The translations under genes and the position numbers were made by a program. A model generated the notes under the pieces. It was not told where the DNA came from, searched no databases, and was given only the letters and a program-made list of their open reading frames with translations. Shown piece by piece: positions 52,867 to 62,743 of a DNA stretch of 64,000 bases. The DNA comes from Plectonema radiosum NIES-515 (GTDB lineage Bacteria > Cyanobacteriota > Cyanobacteriia > Cyanobacteriales > Nostocaceae): positions 1 to 64,000 of the forward strand of contig NZ_JAOWRF010000386.1 in assembly GCF_025753815.1 (NCBI RefSeq), read 5' to 3'. Each line of letters begins with the position of its first letter. Within the stretch, counting starts at the first letter, position 1.

Positions 52867-54771
52867 CTACTCTAGTAATGTATATACTGGTGGCTCCCCT
52901 ATCACTGGTTCTGTAACCCTCCATTCTCCAGTAATTCTAGCTCCATCTGTATTAGAAGGAATCCACGCTGTAACACCTGGTCTACCACCTGGATCGACAC
53001 GTAAAGCTTCTTCTGGAACATCAATTTCAGTAACAAAATCAAGAAAGTATTGTCCCATTCGTTTACTAGTGGGTGGCACATTCCTGCTTATATGTCGGTA
53101 TAGTGTTGGGGGGTCTAGAAGATTCTCTCGTGTAACGTATGTACCTTCAGGGCGATTTAAATTGACCCTACTATTTGTAGTAGTGTAAACACAAACATTA
53201 TGAACTAGAATCCCTAGTTCAGATACAAAATAAGTATGAAATCCCTCTACATTAAAATTATAAACCTCAAACTGACCTGCTCTCTTCTCAATCCGATCAA
53301 CATCAATAACCCTGCCATCTTCCGTCTGCAACAAACTACCAACTTCTAAATTTTTCGCTTCGACCCATCCCTTATCTGCCACCCAGAAAGGATGTTCCCC
53401 TGTAGTAGAAATCACCTCTCCATCAACATACAAGTCAACCAGCGCCGAAGTTTTCCGCACAAACGTATCTGTTACCTGCCGTGCTTCAATATCCCCTGGT
53501 GTAGTTGGGTCATCAGCAATCACCCAATCGCCAATCTTAATATCCTCAATATTCTTTATACCCTCGGTAGTAAGAATTTCTGTACCTGCGATAAAGCAAT
53601 TACCAGCTTCTGTAGCTGTTTTTCCGGTAGATTGCAGGACATTATCTGCACCTTCAACACCTTCTTTAATTGCTTTATTGGCAGCAAAGAACTTTTTGAC
53701 CCCTAATAATGACCCAGCAAAAGGTACATAAGCCAACAAGTTCCAAACATCTTTTCGTTCAAACTTCCCGTTATCTTGATAACTCTGGTAAAGGTTATAA
53801 GTAGCTTTACCTGCGCCATATACGTCAAGCCCAGTATTCACCGCCGCCACCCACCTCAAGGGACCGATCGCAGTTTTTGCCCAAGTAGCAGCCTGCATTC
53901 CTGTCAAGAATGAAACCCCAATGCCCGTAACATTACCAACGTTGTACAACATGGCATGTTTCGGTGAAATCTTCTGACCAGTGGTTGCCTCATACACATC
54001 GGTTAAGAAACCACCCGATACACCACTAGCAAAACCCGCTCCCCATTCACCAAACATCCCTAGAATTTCTTCACCACTCGCACCAGTTGCCGCAGCACCT
54101 GTGATGTAACCAGCCCCTGCACCGATACCACCAAACGTTGCCATAATCCCTACTATGGTCAAAGCTGCCGATACATCTTGCAAGGTAAAATAGCCAGTTG
54201 GGTCGGTATACCTTACCGGATTAGCATGAGCATACTGATAATCATGCTGGCTGTAGGGGTCATTTAAAGTACCTGCATAAGCATCCTTTGAGATAAATCT
54301 ACCCAAACTTGGGTCATAATACCTAGCTCGCAGATAATCCAACCCAGTTGAACTATCCCTTTGTTCTCCTGCAAACTGGAAGGAATTACCAAAAGTCCCA
54401 TCACTATTCAACAACACCCCAAAGGCATCGTAGGTGTAGCGGTCAGTTATCAAACCAACATTATCAGTAATTACCCTAGTAGAACCCAGTCCATCGGTGT
54501 GGTAGAATCCTTCCTTGCCATCACGACGCGACCTAACCAATCCCACACCCTGAGTATAATCAGCCGTAATTTGTCCGTTGGTGCCATACTCCATCAGCAC
54601 TTCGGGTAAATCCCAAATTGGTGCCGTTAAGTAATTGGTTCTAACACCATCCGCAATTGTTGCTACCCGACTACCAAAAGCATCGTAAATATACTGTTGT
54701 TGAGATGTACCACTATTGACCCCAATTAGGCGATTTTCCCCGTCATTAATCCAATCGTAGTTAATTGTCTG
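52867..54771 (-). pseudogene. Rhs toxin cassette 1, 5'-truncated (orphan tip)
   Basis: Homology begins at QTINYDWINDGENRLIG (54771) without a start codon; the first Met is at 54600. Then come the Rhs core (FQFAGEQRDSSTGLDYLRAR, RFISKDAYAG), a hydrophobic linker, a PT-HINT domain (NCFIAGTEILTTEGIKNIED to LGILVHN) expected to self-cleave, and a ~110-residue toxin tip (TLYRHISRNVPPTSKRMGQY, EIDVPEEALRVDPGGRPG). The tip is not a family I can name. Its FxxEIDVPEEALR pattern recalls the ADP-ribosyltransferase-like tip of the next cassette. It looks like a displaced cassette kept as a recombination donor. Confidence 0.75.
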
Positions 54772-54904
54772 GCTAGTTATGATGTTACATTTGAATTAGA
54801 TTGCTCGTTTTTTAAGTGTTATGGCTCATCCCATAAGAGTTTAGTTAGTTTTTATATTGCTCCTTAACTCGACTTTATCCATTTTTTAGCATAACTCAAG
54901 TTTT

Positions 54905-55420
54905 ATGGAAGTTATTTTGGGTAATATTACAAAGCTAGAAGTTGATGCAATCGTAAATGCTGCAAATACAAGTCTACTTGGAGGTAGTGGAGTAGATGGA
55001 GCGATACACAGAGCAGCTGGATCAGAGCTTGTTGATGAATGTAGGTCACTTAGAGGATGCAAGATTGGCGATGCCAAGCTCACCAAAGGATATCGCTTAC
55101 CTGCAAGTTTTATCATTCATACGGTGGGGCCAGTATGGCGAGGAGGTAATAATAAAGAACCCGAACTTCTAGCTCAGTGTTACTACAAGTGTATGCAAAT
55201 TGCCGCAGATAAAGAATTTAATACTTTGGCATTCCCTTGTATTAGTACTGGCATTTATAAATATCCTAAGATTCTAGCAGCTGAAGTTGCAGTGAAAATA
55301 TGCGAGGAACAATTACAAAAGAATGGTCGCCCTCAAAGAGTAATTTTTTGCTGCTATGATCAAGAAAATTATGAAATTTATACAAAAATTTTATCTGAAA
55401 GGATATATTATATATCTTAA
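54905..55420 (+). CDS. macro-domain ADP-ribosylhydrolase
   Basis: 171 aa, a complete MacroD/YmdB-type fold. It has GNITKLEVDAIVNAANTSLL, the GGSGVDGAIHRAAG loop, GDAKLTKGYRLPASFIIHTV, and FPCISTGIYKYP for the distal ribose loop. The Asn and Gly residues that bind ADP-ribose are present. Such enzymes remove ADP-ribose from proteins or deacetylate O-acetyl-ADP-ribose. It lies on the opposite strand between two Rhs cassettes, one with an ADP-ribosyltransferase-like toxin, so it may add protection. A terminator follows 5 bp after the stop. Confidence 0.9.
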   Translation: MEVILGNITKLEVDAIVNAANTSLLGGSGVDGAIHRAAGSELVDECRSLRGCKIGDAKLTKGYRLPASFIIHTVGPVWRGGNNKEPELLAQCYYKCMQIAADKEFNTLAFPCISTGIYKYPKILAAEVAVKICEEQLQKNGRPQRVIFCCYDQENYEIYTKILSERIYYIS

Positions 55421-55425
55421 CTTTT

Positions 55426-55443
55426 GCCTAAAAGTAGGCTTTT
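55426..55443 (+). terminator. terminator of the macro-domain gene
   Basis: GCCTA-AAAG-TAGGC followed by TTTT. Confidence 0.7.
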
Positions 55444-55449
55444 ATTGCC

Positions 55450-55550
55450 TGACATGAAATTCGGGCGGATAATGTAGCCGAAATTGTTGCGGCTGGACGT
55501 GCTCGATGGAAAGTGCAAAACATCCTATTTTTTTTGAATTTAGAATTGCT
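55450..55550 (+). pseudogene. transposase fragment
   Basis: One frame reads HEIRADNVAEIVAAGRARWKVQN. It matches in style the RARWKVENENFN segment near the C-terminus of certain DDE transposases. It is a short relic. Confidence 0.4.
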
Positions 55551-55666
55551 ACTGCAATAGAGTTTGCCAAATACTTGACTTCAAGGAACTTCGTCTTAGT
55601 TATCCTTTCGTAAGTATTTATTTTCTGTGAATGATATGCATCTTCTTAGAGATAAAAAAGTTATAG

Positions 55667-55963
55667 TTATTGCTGTCTTAACCTATTGAAGAATTTTTCA
55701 AAAGCCTCACTAAGTTTCATATTTACATCAATCATTAAGTATTCATCAAACACCATGTTCTCTGAAAGAACATCAATAATTTCTAAATGAGATTCTCCAG
55801 ATTCCCACAAAGTTATTCGAGCAATATAATCATCAGAATCTAAATCCAAGCGTATACTTGGTTCATTAATATCAGATGGAGATTTTATCACCTCTGCTTT
55901 GTAGCCCATTTTCTCAATGTCCTGATATTTCTCCTGAATCCAACGTTCAAAGTGAGATAGCAT
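55667..55963 (-). CDS. putative TriTu-type immunity protein
   Basis: 98 aa: LSHFERWIQEKYQDIEKMGY, then beta strands PSIRLDLDSDDYIARITLWE and SHLEIIDVLSENMVF, and a C-terminal helix (AFEKFFNRLRQQ). It lies 17 bp after the Rhs cassette 2 stop on the same strand. Its size and alpha-beta pattern resemble the immunity family paired with TreTu toxins. The family name is from memory and tentative. It probably binds and blocks the toxin tip. Confidence 0.6.
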   Translation of the reverse strand: MLSHFERWIQEKYQDIEKMGYKAEVIKSPSDINEPSIRLDLDSDDYIARITLWESGESHLEIIDVLSENMVFDEYLMIDVNMKLSEAFEKFFNRLRQQ

Positions 55964-55980
55964 AATTCTAAATAAACTCC

Positions 55981-58900
55981 TTAAGGTAACTTTGTTGCTC
56001 TATGGGTTATATCTGTTGCGGCAGGCATTTCAGGACTTGGGAAACCTTTTTTAGCTGCAAGTCTTCCATCTAGACTATTGGGACCCTTGATGCTTGCCCA
56101 TCCTTCGTTTGTTTGTCTTATGGCAGATGCAGGTACATCAAACTCCACGTATAAAGCACCAGGCTTTGCTTGACTCATGAATGCTTCAGGATTGCTAGGA
56201 AATGCAACATGTGTGGTACCGGTGTAACTCTCTTGGACTATACCAGTCTGCTGCATTTTTGCAAGCTCATCAGGACTCATCCAACGACCTACCTTTACCG
56301 TACCTGGATCACAATCAGCATTATGAACAAGAATCCCCAAATCCGAGACAAAGTAAGTGTGCCAGCCTTCAACCTTAAAGTTATAAACCTCAAACTGTCC
56401 GGAGCGCTTCTCAACCCTATCAACATCAATAACCCTTCCATCTTCAGTCTGCAACAAACTTCCAACATGGAGATCCTTCGCTTCCACCCATCCCTTATCA
56501 GGTGTCCAGAAAGGATGCTCACCCGTAGTAGAAATAACCTCCCCATCAACATACAAGTCAACCAGCGCAGTAGTTTCCCTAACAAAAGTATCTAATACCT
56601 GACGTGCTTCAATTTCCCCTGGAGTAGTTGGGTCATCTGCAATCACCCAATCCCCAACCTTAATATCCTCAATATTCTTTATACCCTCGGTAGTAAGAAT
56701 TTCTGTACCTGCGACAAAGCAATTCCCGATTTGAGTTACTGTATTTTTAGTTGCCAGCAAACCATCAGTAGACTCAGCACTACCCTTAATCGCTTTATTA
56801 GCAGCAAAGAACTTCTTGACACCAAATAATGACCCAGCAAAAGGCACATAAGCCAACAGGTTCCAAGCATCTTCTCGTTCAAACTTCCCGTTATCTTGGT
56901 AGCTCTGGTAAAGACTATAAGTAGCCTTAGCCGCATCATAAACATCAAGAGCATCCTGTGCTTTAGCCACCCATCTCAACGGACCAATAGAAGTCTTAGC
57001 CCAAGTAGCAGCCTGCATTCCTGTCAAGAATGAAACCCCAATCCCAGTAACATTACCAGCGTTGTACAGCATGGCATGTTTGGGTTCAATCTTCTGACCA
57101 GTAGTTGCCTCATACACATCGGTTAAGAAACCACCCGATACACCACTAGCAAAACCCGCACCCCATTCACCAAACATACCCAGAATTTCTTCACCACTCG
57201 CACCAGTTGCCGCAGCACCAGCTATATATCCAGCCCCTGCACCTACACCTCCAAACGTTGCCATAATCCCTACTATGGTCAAAGCTGCCGATACATCTTG
57301 CAAGGTAAAATAGCCAGTTGGGTCGGTATACCTTACCGGATTAGCATGAGCATACTGATAATCATGCTGGCTGTAGGGGTCATTTAAAGTACCTGCATAA
57401 GCATCCTTCGAGATAAATCTACCTAAGTTCGGATCGTAATACCTAGCTCGCAGATAATCCAACCCAGTTGAACTATCCCGTTGTTCTCCTGCAAACTGGA
57501 AGGAATTACCAAAAGTACCAGTAGTATTGAGCAACACCCCAAAGGCATCATAAGTGTAGCGGTCAGTTATCAAGCCTACGGTATCCGTAATTACCCTAGT
57601 TGAACCCAGCCCATCGGTGTGGTAGAATCCTTCCTTGCCATCACGAATGGACCTAACCAATCCCACACCCTGAGTATAATCAGCCGTAACTTGTCCGCTA
57701 GCGCCATACTCCATCAACACTTCCGGCAAATCCCAAATTGGCGCCGACAGGTAGTTAGTTCTTACACCATCGCTAATGCTAGCAACTCTGTTACCAAAAG
57801 CATCGTAAATATACCGTTGTTGAGATGTACCTGATGTAGAGGAACTAGTTATCCCAATTAAGCGGTTCTCCCCGTCATTAATCCAGTCGTAGGTAACAGT
57901 TTGAGTGCCATCCGACCGACGCTTGAGCGAACCGTTATTATCGTAGGTAAAGTTTGTTACCTTCGTCCCTTGGGTTGTATCCTTAAGACGGTTGTTGCGG
58001 TCATACGTGTAGCTAGTTAACCCTGAAAGCGTATCGGTTTTGCTTAAGCGATTGCCAACTTTGTCATAAGAGTAGCCAATTGTTCGGTTCCCCACCGCTG
58101 CATCGGTAATCTTTTCTTCGGTTAGCCGATAGAGTGAATCGTAGGTATAATCAACAGTGCGACCTGAATATTCTTCTACCCGCTTGCGATTGCCTACTGC
58201 ATCGAGGGTGTATTTAAAGTCGGAGAATATTGTACCAGTGAAATTTTTCGTTGTTACCTGCGTTAAGCGATCGCGTGTATCATATTGCCGCGATTCAACA
58301 GAACCATTGGCAAACTTCGTTTGGGTGAGATTCCCTAATTTGTCGTAATCGTAATCTGCTAGAGTGCGATCGCCATCTTTAACGGTATCCAAGCGATTTA
58401 GCTTGTCGTAACCGTAAGTTGTTGTTCCGGCTTGGGTCGTTAGTGATGTAATATTGTTTAACAAGTCATAGCCATAGCCGACGGTTTTCAAATCCGGCAT
58501 GGTGATTGTTTTTAAGCGATCGCGCTGGTCGTAGGAATATTGCGTTACACCGCGTCCATCATTCACCGTCAATAAAAGCGATGTAACTGGGTCGTAGGTG
58601 TAGGAAACCGTCGCGATTCTAGAGTCTGTAAAGGTTTTGCGGTCTAAGCGACCGTATTTGTCGTAGGTGTAGTTAATTGTGTCACTATTAAAATCTTTTT
58701 CGCTAACAACTTGCCCAAATTTATCGTAGATGGTTTGATTGCGCTGTCCCATCGGCAGAATCGTTGCCCTTGGACGATAAAAGGCATCGTATTCAAACTT
58801 GGTGACGTTTTGGTTAGCGTCCTTAATCTCAGTCAGCCGAGCTAAATTGTCGTAAGTATATTTTGTCTTTGCCTGATTTGCTTGCTCAACTTCGGTGAGT

Positions 58901-60429
58901 TGGCTGAGGTTGTTGTAAGTATATTTGGTGGTATTTAAATTTTCATCCGTGACGCTATGAAGACGGCTGAACTGGTCGTAAGCCATCGACATTTTGTCGC
59001 CCGACGCGAAGGTAGTTTCGACCTGACGCGCATACTCATCATACTTGTAGCGAGTAGAATGACTGAGTGCATCGGTAACTTTAATTAAGTTGCGTCTCTG
59101 GTCGTATTCAAACTCTGTGCGATCGTTCAGGGCATTAATAACTGCTTTGACCTGGCTATAAGCGTCATATTCGTAAGTTGTGGTTTGGTTGAGTTCGTTT
59201 ATCTCGGTTTTAACTCGTCCCAGTTGGTCGTAGGTCAGCTTATACCGGGATTTATCAAAGAAAATCGCTTCAGATATCCGTGCTTTATCATCATAGACAT
59301 ATTGCGTTTTGCGCTGACGGGGGTCAGTTACCGATTCAATTTGTCCACCAAAGTTGTAGGTGTAGGTGGTCTCATTACTGAGAATATCCTTCGAGCGAAT
59401 CAGTTGACCGATGTCGTTGTAGAAATACTCCTCTCGATTGCCGAAAATATCCGTTTGAGCTTTAATTCGACTTGCGGCTGAATATTCAGCCGAAACTCTT
59501 GGGTTATCATCCCAATTCAAGGGCGTTAAGTCTGGTATAATTGTTTGTACTCTTCGACCCAATTCATCGTAGACATAGCGGGTTTCTAACCCTGTTGGCG
59601 ATATTTCGGCAATCAGGTTATTGGCTTGGTCGTACTTCTTGATGACCTTGGGGTTGTCGAATAAGTCGTTTGGTGTAGTATCTGGTTGGGTGATTTCATC
59701 GATGCGAGTGACGACGGAACCAGGTGTAGTTGAATTATTGCTATTTTGCTGCGAGGTTCCTTGTAAGTCGTAGCGGTAGGATGTAACATTCCCAAATACA
59801 TCCGTCATCGACTTGACGCGTCCCAGTGCATCGTAAGTCATTGATTGACTGTTGCCTTGGGAGGTTCTGCTAGCAATTGTCCGACCATTGTCGTCGTAGT
59901 CGTACTCCATCGCTAATGTGTAGCTAGTACCGTTGAGGTTAAAGCTAGTTGTGGCGTTATCGATTCTGCCATTGGAGTCATAATCGGCTTTAACCTCGTT
60001 TCCTCGGCTGTCAACCATGCGGTTGGGATTGCCAAAACGGTCGTAGTCGTACTCCGTGACTTGACCATCAGGTGCGGTCATTAAGCGCAGTTGACCGCGT
60101 TCTGAGTAGGTGTAAGTTGTTTTTAGACCATCCGCATCAACGCTTTCAATCAAATTCCCACGGCGATCGTATTTGGCGGTAGTTGTTAGACCCGTTGGTG
60201 AGACTATTGTTGTTGCACGACCGCGATCGTCATAGCTCATGCGGGTGACGTTACCGTTTTCGTCTTCGATTGTCAGTAGGTTACGTTTGTTGTCGTAGGT
60301 GTACTTGTTGGTAACACCATCTGCATCAGTTTCACTTAGCAGGTTATTGTCATCATCATAGGTACGGGTAATAGCGCCGCTTTTTGCATCAATTTCAGTC
60401 AGAATGTTACCGCGAGAGTCGTAGTGGAA
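55981..60429 (-). CDS. Rhs/YD-repeat protein cassette 2 with PT-HINT and TreTu-like ADP-ribosyltransferase tip, 5' end missing
   Basis: The open frame begins in a YD repeat (HYDSRGN) at 60429 right beside an interspersed repeat. The first ATG is at 60240 (1419 aa from there). About 35 YD repeats build the cage. The Rhs core is at about residues 900-960, PT-HINT at 1172-1308 (NCFVAGTEILTTEGIKNIED to LGILVHN), and the tip covers the last ~110. The tip has VGRWMSPDELAKMQQTG, GTTHVAFPSNPEAF, LYVEFDVPASAIR and a final FPSPEMPAATDITH, which fits TreTu toxins that ADP-ribosylate EF-Tu. The secretion signal must lie on the lost 5' part, so this may be an orphan or the end of a broken giant gene. Confidence 0.75.
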   Translation of the reverse strand, partial: FHYDSRGNILTEIDAKSGAITRTYDDDNNLLSETDADGVTNKYTYDNKRNLLTIEDENGNVTRMSYDDRGRATTIVSPTGLTTTAKYDRRGNLIESVDADGLKTTYTYSERGQLRLMTAPDGQVTEYDYDRFGNPNRMVDSRGNEVKADYDSNGRIDNATTSFNLNGTSYTLAMEYDYDDNGRTIASRTSQGNSQSMTYDALGRVKSMTDVFGNVTSYRYDLQGTSQQNSNNSTTPGSVVTRIDEITQPDTTPNDLFDNPKVIKKYDQANNLIAEISPTGLETRYVYDELGRRVQTIIPDLTPLNWDDNPRVSAEYSAASRIKAQTDIFGNREEYFYNDIGQLIRSKDILSNETTYTYNFGGQIESVTDPRQRKTQYVYDDKARISEAIFFDKSRYKLTYDQLGRVKTEINELNQTTTYEYDAYSQVKAVINALNDRTEFEYDQRRNLIKVTDALSHSTRYKYDEYARQVETTFASGDKMSMAYDQFSRLHSVTDENLNTTKYTYNNLSQLTEVEQANQAKTKYTYDNLARLTEIKDANQNVTKFEYDAFYRPRATILPMGQRNQTIYDKFGQVVSEKDFNSDTINYTYDKYGRLDRKTFTDSRIATVSYTYDPVTSLLLTVNDGRGVTQYSYDQRDRLKTITMPDLKTVGYGYDLLNNITSLTTQAGTTTYGYDKLNRLDTVKDGDRTLADYDYDKLGNLTQTKFANGSVESRQYDTRDRLTQVTTKNFTGTIFSDFKYTLDAVGNRKRVEEYSGRTVDYTYDSLYRLTEEKITDAAVGNRTIGYSYDKVGNRLSKTDTLSGLTSYTYDRNNRLKDTTQGTKVTNFTYDNNGSLKRRSDGTQTVTYDWINDGENRLIGITSSSTSGTSQQRYIYDAFGNRVASISDGVRTNYLSAPIWDLPEVLMEYGASGQVTADYTQGVGLVRSIRDGKEGFYHTDGLGSTRVITDTVGLITDRYTYDAFGVLLNTTGTFGNSFQFAGEQRDSSTGLDYLRARYYDPNLGRFISKDAYAGTLNDPYSQHDYQYAHANPVRYTDPTGYFTLQDVSAALTIVGIMATFGGVGAGAGYIAGAAATGASGEEILGMFGEWGAGFASGVSGGFLTDVYEATTGQKIEPKHAMLYNAGNVTGIGVSFLTGMQAATWAKTSIGPLRWVAKAQDALDVYDAAKATYSLYQSYQDNGKFEREDAWNLLAYVPFAGSLFGVKKFFAANKAIKGSAESTDGLLATKNTVTQIGNCFVAGTEILTTEGIKNIEDIKVGDWVIADDPTTPGEIEARQVLDTFVRETTALVDLYVDGEVISTTGEHPFWTPDKGWVEAKDLHVGSLLQTEDGRVIDVDRVEKRSGQFEVYNFKVEGWHTYFVSDLGILVHNADCDPGTVKVGRWMSPDELAKMQQTGIVQESYTGTTHVAFPSNPEAFMSQAKPGALYVEFDVPASAIRQTNEGWASIKGPNSLDGRLAAKKGFPSPEMPAATDITHRATKLP

Positions 60430-60431
60430 TA

Positions 60432-60498
60432 ACTTAAAACATGAGTTTTTAAGAAGTGCATTCAGTTCGGAAGCTTGAAAGGCTAAGTGTACTTTGAC
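60432..60498. repeat. interspersed structured repeat, copy 2
   Basis: cttaaaacatgagtttttaag (CTTAAAA-7-TTTTAAG), then agcttgaaaggct and gtgtactttgact. It is homologous to 50505-50571 and sits exactly at the 5' break of Rhs cassette 2. Confidence 0.65.
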
Positions 60499-60513
60499 TT
60501 TTACCTGCTGGAT

Positions 60514-61233
60514 TCATAGGGAGGTTCGTTTGTTCTTATCGAATTGGAATTTATAAATACATTTTTCTTGCAAAGGACATTCCCCACAGTGAGGGTTCCT
60601 AGCCGTACAGACTGCCGCGCCAAAATCAAGCAGCGTCAGATTCCACTTCCCGACTTCTGTATCGGGAGCAACTTTTTCTGCTGCCTTCCAGAGCATTTTG
60701 CAACGTGACTTCACCCGATTTCCCTGCAATCCGAAGAATCTTTCCAATATGCGAGCAACGTTAGTATCCAGTACTGCTAGAGACTGTCCGAAAGCATTAG
60801 TACAGATTGAACGCGCCGTGTACTTACCAACTCCTGGCAAAGCGAGTAATTGGGTTTCCGTGTCGGGGATTTTGCCTTGATATTGTTCGACGATGATTCC
60901 CACGCATTGGCATAGGCGTTGCGTGCGGAAGAAAAGACCTAGAGGTTGCAATATATTTGCAACTTCTTCTAATTGCGCTATCCCAAGAGCGTTTAGGGTA
61001 GGGTATCGAGAGATAAAAGCCTCAAAAATTGGAGATGCTCTAGAAGCTTCGGTCTTTTGCAGTAAAAATTCGGCGATAAAGATTGCATACGGTTCTGTTG
61101 TCCGCCGCCAAGGAAAATCCCGCAAGTACTGAAAAGCCCAAGCCCTAAGTTTGCAACGAAACCACTCTATCTTGCCTTCTTCAACATTGTCCACGATGTT
61201 CTCCTCGACTATCAATAACGGTTTCTGATACAT
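60514..61233 (-). CDS. MutY/Nth-like HhH-GPD DNA glycosylase
   Basis: 239 aa. PWRRTTEPYAIFIAEFLLQK has the MutY-like catalytic Glu. The helix-hairpin-helix is LPGVGKYTARSI and the catalytic Asp is in AVLDTNVARILERFFG. The [4Fe-4S] loop C-x6-C-x2-C-x5-C is CTARNPHCGECPLQEKC. It ends soon after the cluster and so lacks the MutY NUDIX-like domain, which fits small mismatch glycosylases (Mig-like T/G) as well as MutY variants. Placed between an Rhs cassette and the 233-aa gene, it may be cargo or protect DNA from the neighbouring deaminase toxin. Confidence 0.8.
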   Translation of the reverse strand: MYQKPLLIVEENIVDNVEEGKIEWFRCKLRAWAFQYLRDFPWRRTTEPYAIFIAEFLLQKTEASRASPIFEAFISRYPTLNALGIAQLEEVANILQPLGLFFRTQRLCQCVGIIVEQYQGKIPDTETQLLALPGVGKYTARSICTNAFGQSLAVLDTNVARILERFFGLQGNRVKSRCKMLWKAAEKVAPDTEVGKWNLTLLDFGAAVCTARNPHCGECPLQEKCIYKFQFDKNKRTSL

Positions 61234-61312
61234 TTTTTAACACTATTTCATAGTTATTGCTAATAATTTGGCATAACAAGTACTGAAGAACCATAATATT
61301 GTTTACCCAGGA

Positions 61313-62014
61313 CTATAAGACTGAGCTATGCTCATCTCTATTCAAAAATCTTTGGTTGACTATTTCCCGAAAAGTGTTTAAGTCATGTTGCCAATTATCT
61401 AACAGTTGATACAAATGTTGTTGCTGTTCTAGGGATGTGTCTTCGTTAATTTCATAGGGGAAATTACCAGAAAATAACACACCAGACTGAGGTGTGTTGT
61501 TGGGTTGTCGCAATTGAACATCATCGATTTTTAAGTTAAATTCACCCCGTTCGAGTGTATAAGCTAAATTGAGTGTAGCCTTGACTGGTTTATTGCTCAA
61601 CTCATGCCAATTTCTAGGAGACAATAACTTAGTAACAATGTAATGATTAATTTCTGTTTCTCCGTCATTGTCAAAAGTAAAAAAACAACTAGGGTTAATT
61701 TCTATGCTCTGGTAATTAATATTAGGTAGGGCTGCAATATACTTATGGACTAGTGTTAGTATTTGCAAATTATTTGGTGCTTTGGGTTCTATAGTTTGTG
61801 AGAAGATTACTTTATTTAAGTTAACTGAAATAATTATGTCGTTGGTAAATTCAACTTCAGTCATCTGAGAATTTATGACAGGAGTTTTTACTAGCTTCCA
61901 ATCTGATGGAATAACGCCACTAGATTGAAGAAAATCCAGGGATGGAATAGTAAGATTATGATTATTAGCGATGAGAACGGTAGCAATTTCTTCAAATTCT
62001 AGTTTCGGTATCAT
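61313..62014 (-). CDS. paralogue of the 271-aa protein, 233 aa
   Basis: It shares several blocks with the protein at 11615-12430: VIFSQTI, HKYIAALPNINYQSIEINPS, SGVLFSGNFPYEINEDTSLE and NWQHDLNTFREIVNQRFL. No signal or membrane segment is seen. It lacks the YQEM repeat tail. It follows the DUF416 gene by 76 bp on the same strand. Its role is unknown, but the second association with a secreted giant or Rhs protein is notable. Confidence 0.75.
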   Translation of the reverse strand: MIPKLEFEEIATVLIANNHNLTIPSLDFLQSSGVIPSDWKLVKTPVINSQMTEVEFTNDIIISVNLNKVIFSQTIEPKAPNNLQILTLVHKYIAALPNINYQSIEINPSCFFTFDNDGETEINHYIVTKLLSPRNWHELSNKPVKATLNLAYTLERGEFNLKIDDVQLRQPNNTPQSGVLFSGNFPYEINEDTSLEQQQHLYQLLDNWQHDLNTFREIVNQRFLNRDEHSSVL

Positions 62015-62090
62015 AAATGAATGCTAAGTATGTAAAATAATAAAAGCTTAACTCGCTACTATAATTTTTGAAAATATTTTAATTTTCAGT

Positions 62091-62723
62091 TTAGTTCACA
62101 TCAATTAAACTTCTCCCACTATTTGAAGTGCGTAATGATTCTAGGGAATTATATTTCAGATGATCAACCTCTTTTAATAGTTGTAAATCCTCATTTTCTT
62201 TTGATATTTCTCGTTTAGCTAATAAATGATTGCTAATAGCCTCTAGTCTCTCTTTTTTATCTCTATACTGGTTTGCATTGAAAGACTTATCTCTTGCACG
62301 AATAAATAGCTCAATAGTGTTAAATCTAGCACCTTTAACAACTTGAACAATAAATTTCATCGAAGTCGGATTTAGATAAGCGTGCAAAATAGCATGGATT
62401 GCAAAAAGAGCCTCTTGAGCTTCAAGAAGATAGTAAGAATCAAAAAAATCATCTGAGTCTGGGCAGACATTTTCACGAACACAGTCTTCAGCTAATTGAA
62501 GAATTTGGATTTCATCTGCTGATTTTCTTTGTAAGGCTTGCCAAATAGCATCTAGTGCCTTTCTAGGTACAGATGGATCACCCCAATTCTCCATTTGCGA
62601 AAAAGCATTGTAATTAGGAAGCATCCTTTCACATATAGAAGCTGCGAAAGCTACTCTGTGAAAGGGAGGAAGTTGCTTAAGCTCCTGTTCTAGAGAATCT
62701 ATATCAAAAAAATACAAGTTCAT
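62091..62723 (-). CDS. DUF416-family protein, probable immunity to the deaminase toxin
   Basis: 210 aa. LPPFHRVAFAASICERMLPN matches the start of DUF416, and PRKALDAIWQAL and a helical core (LLEAQEALFAIHAILHAYLN) follow. DUF416 proteins are known as a small stand-alone family and turn up next to polymorphic toxins. The 20-bp gap behind an Rhs toxin gene supports an immunity role here. The C-terminal ~40 residues are charged and probably an extension. Confidence 0.6.
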   Translation of the reverse strand: MNLYFFDIDSLEQELKQLPPFHRVAFAASICERMLPNYNAFSQMENWGDPSVPRKALDAIWQALQRKSADEIQILQLAEDCVRENVCPDSDDFFDSYYLLEAQEALFAIHAILHAYLNPTSMKFIVQVVKGARFNTIELFIRARDKSFNANQYRDKKERLEAISNHLLAKREISKENEDLQLLKEVDHLKYNSLESLRTSNSGRSLIDVN

Positions 62724-62743
62724 TTATCCTTTCACTTCCTTTA

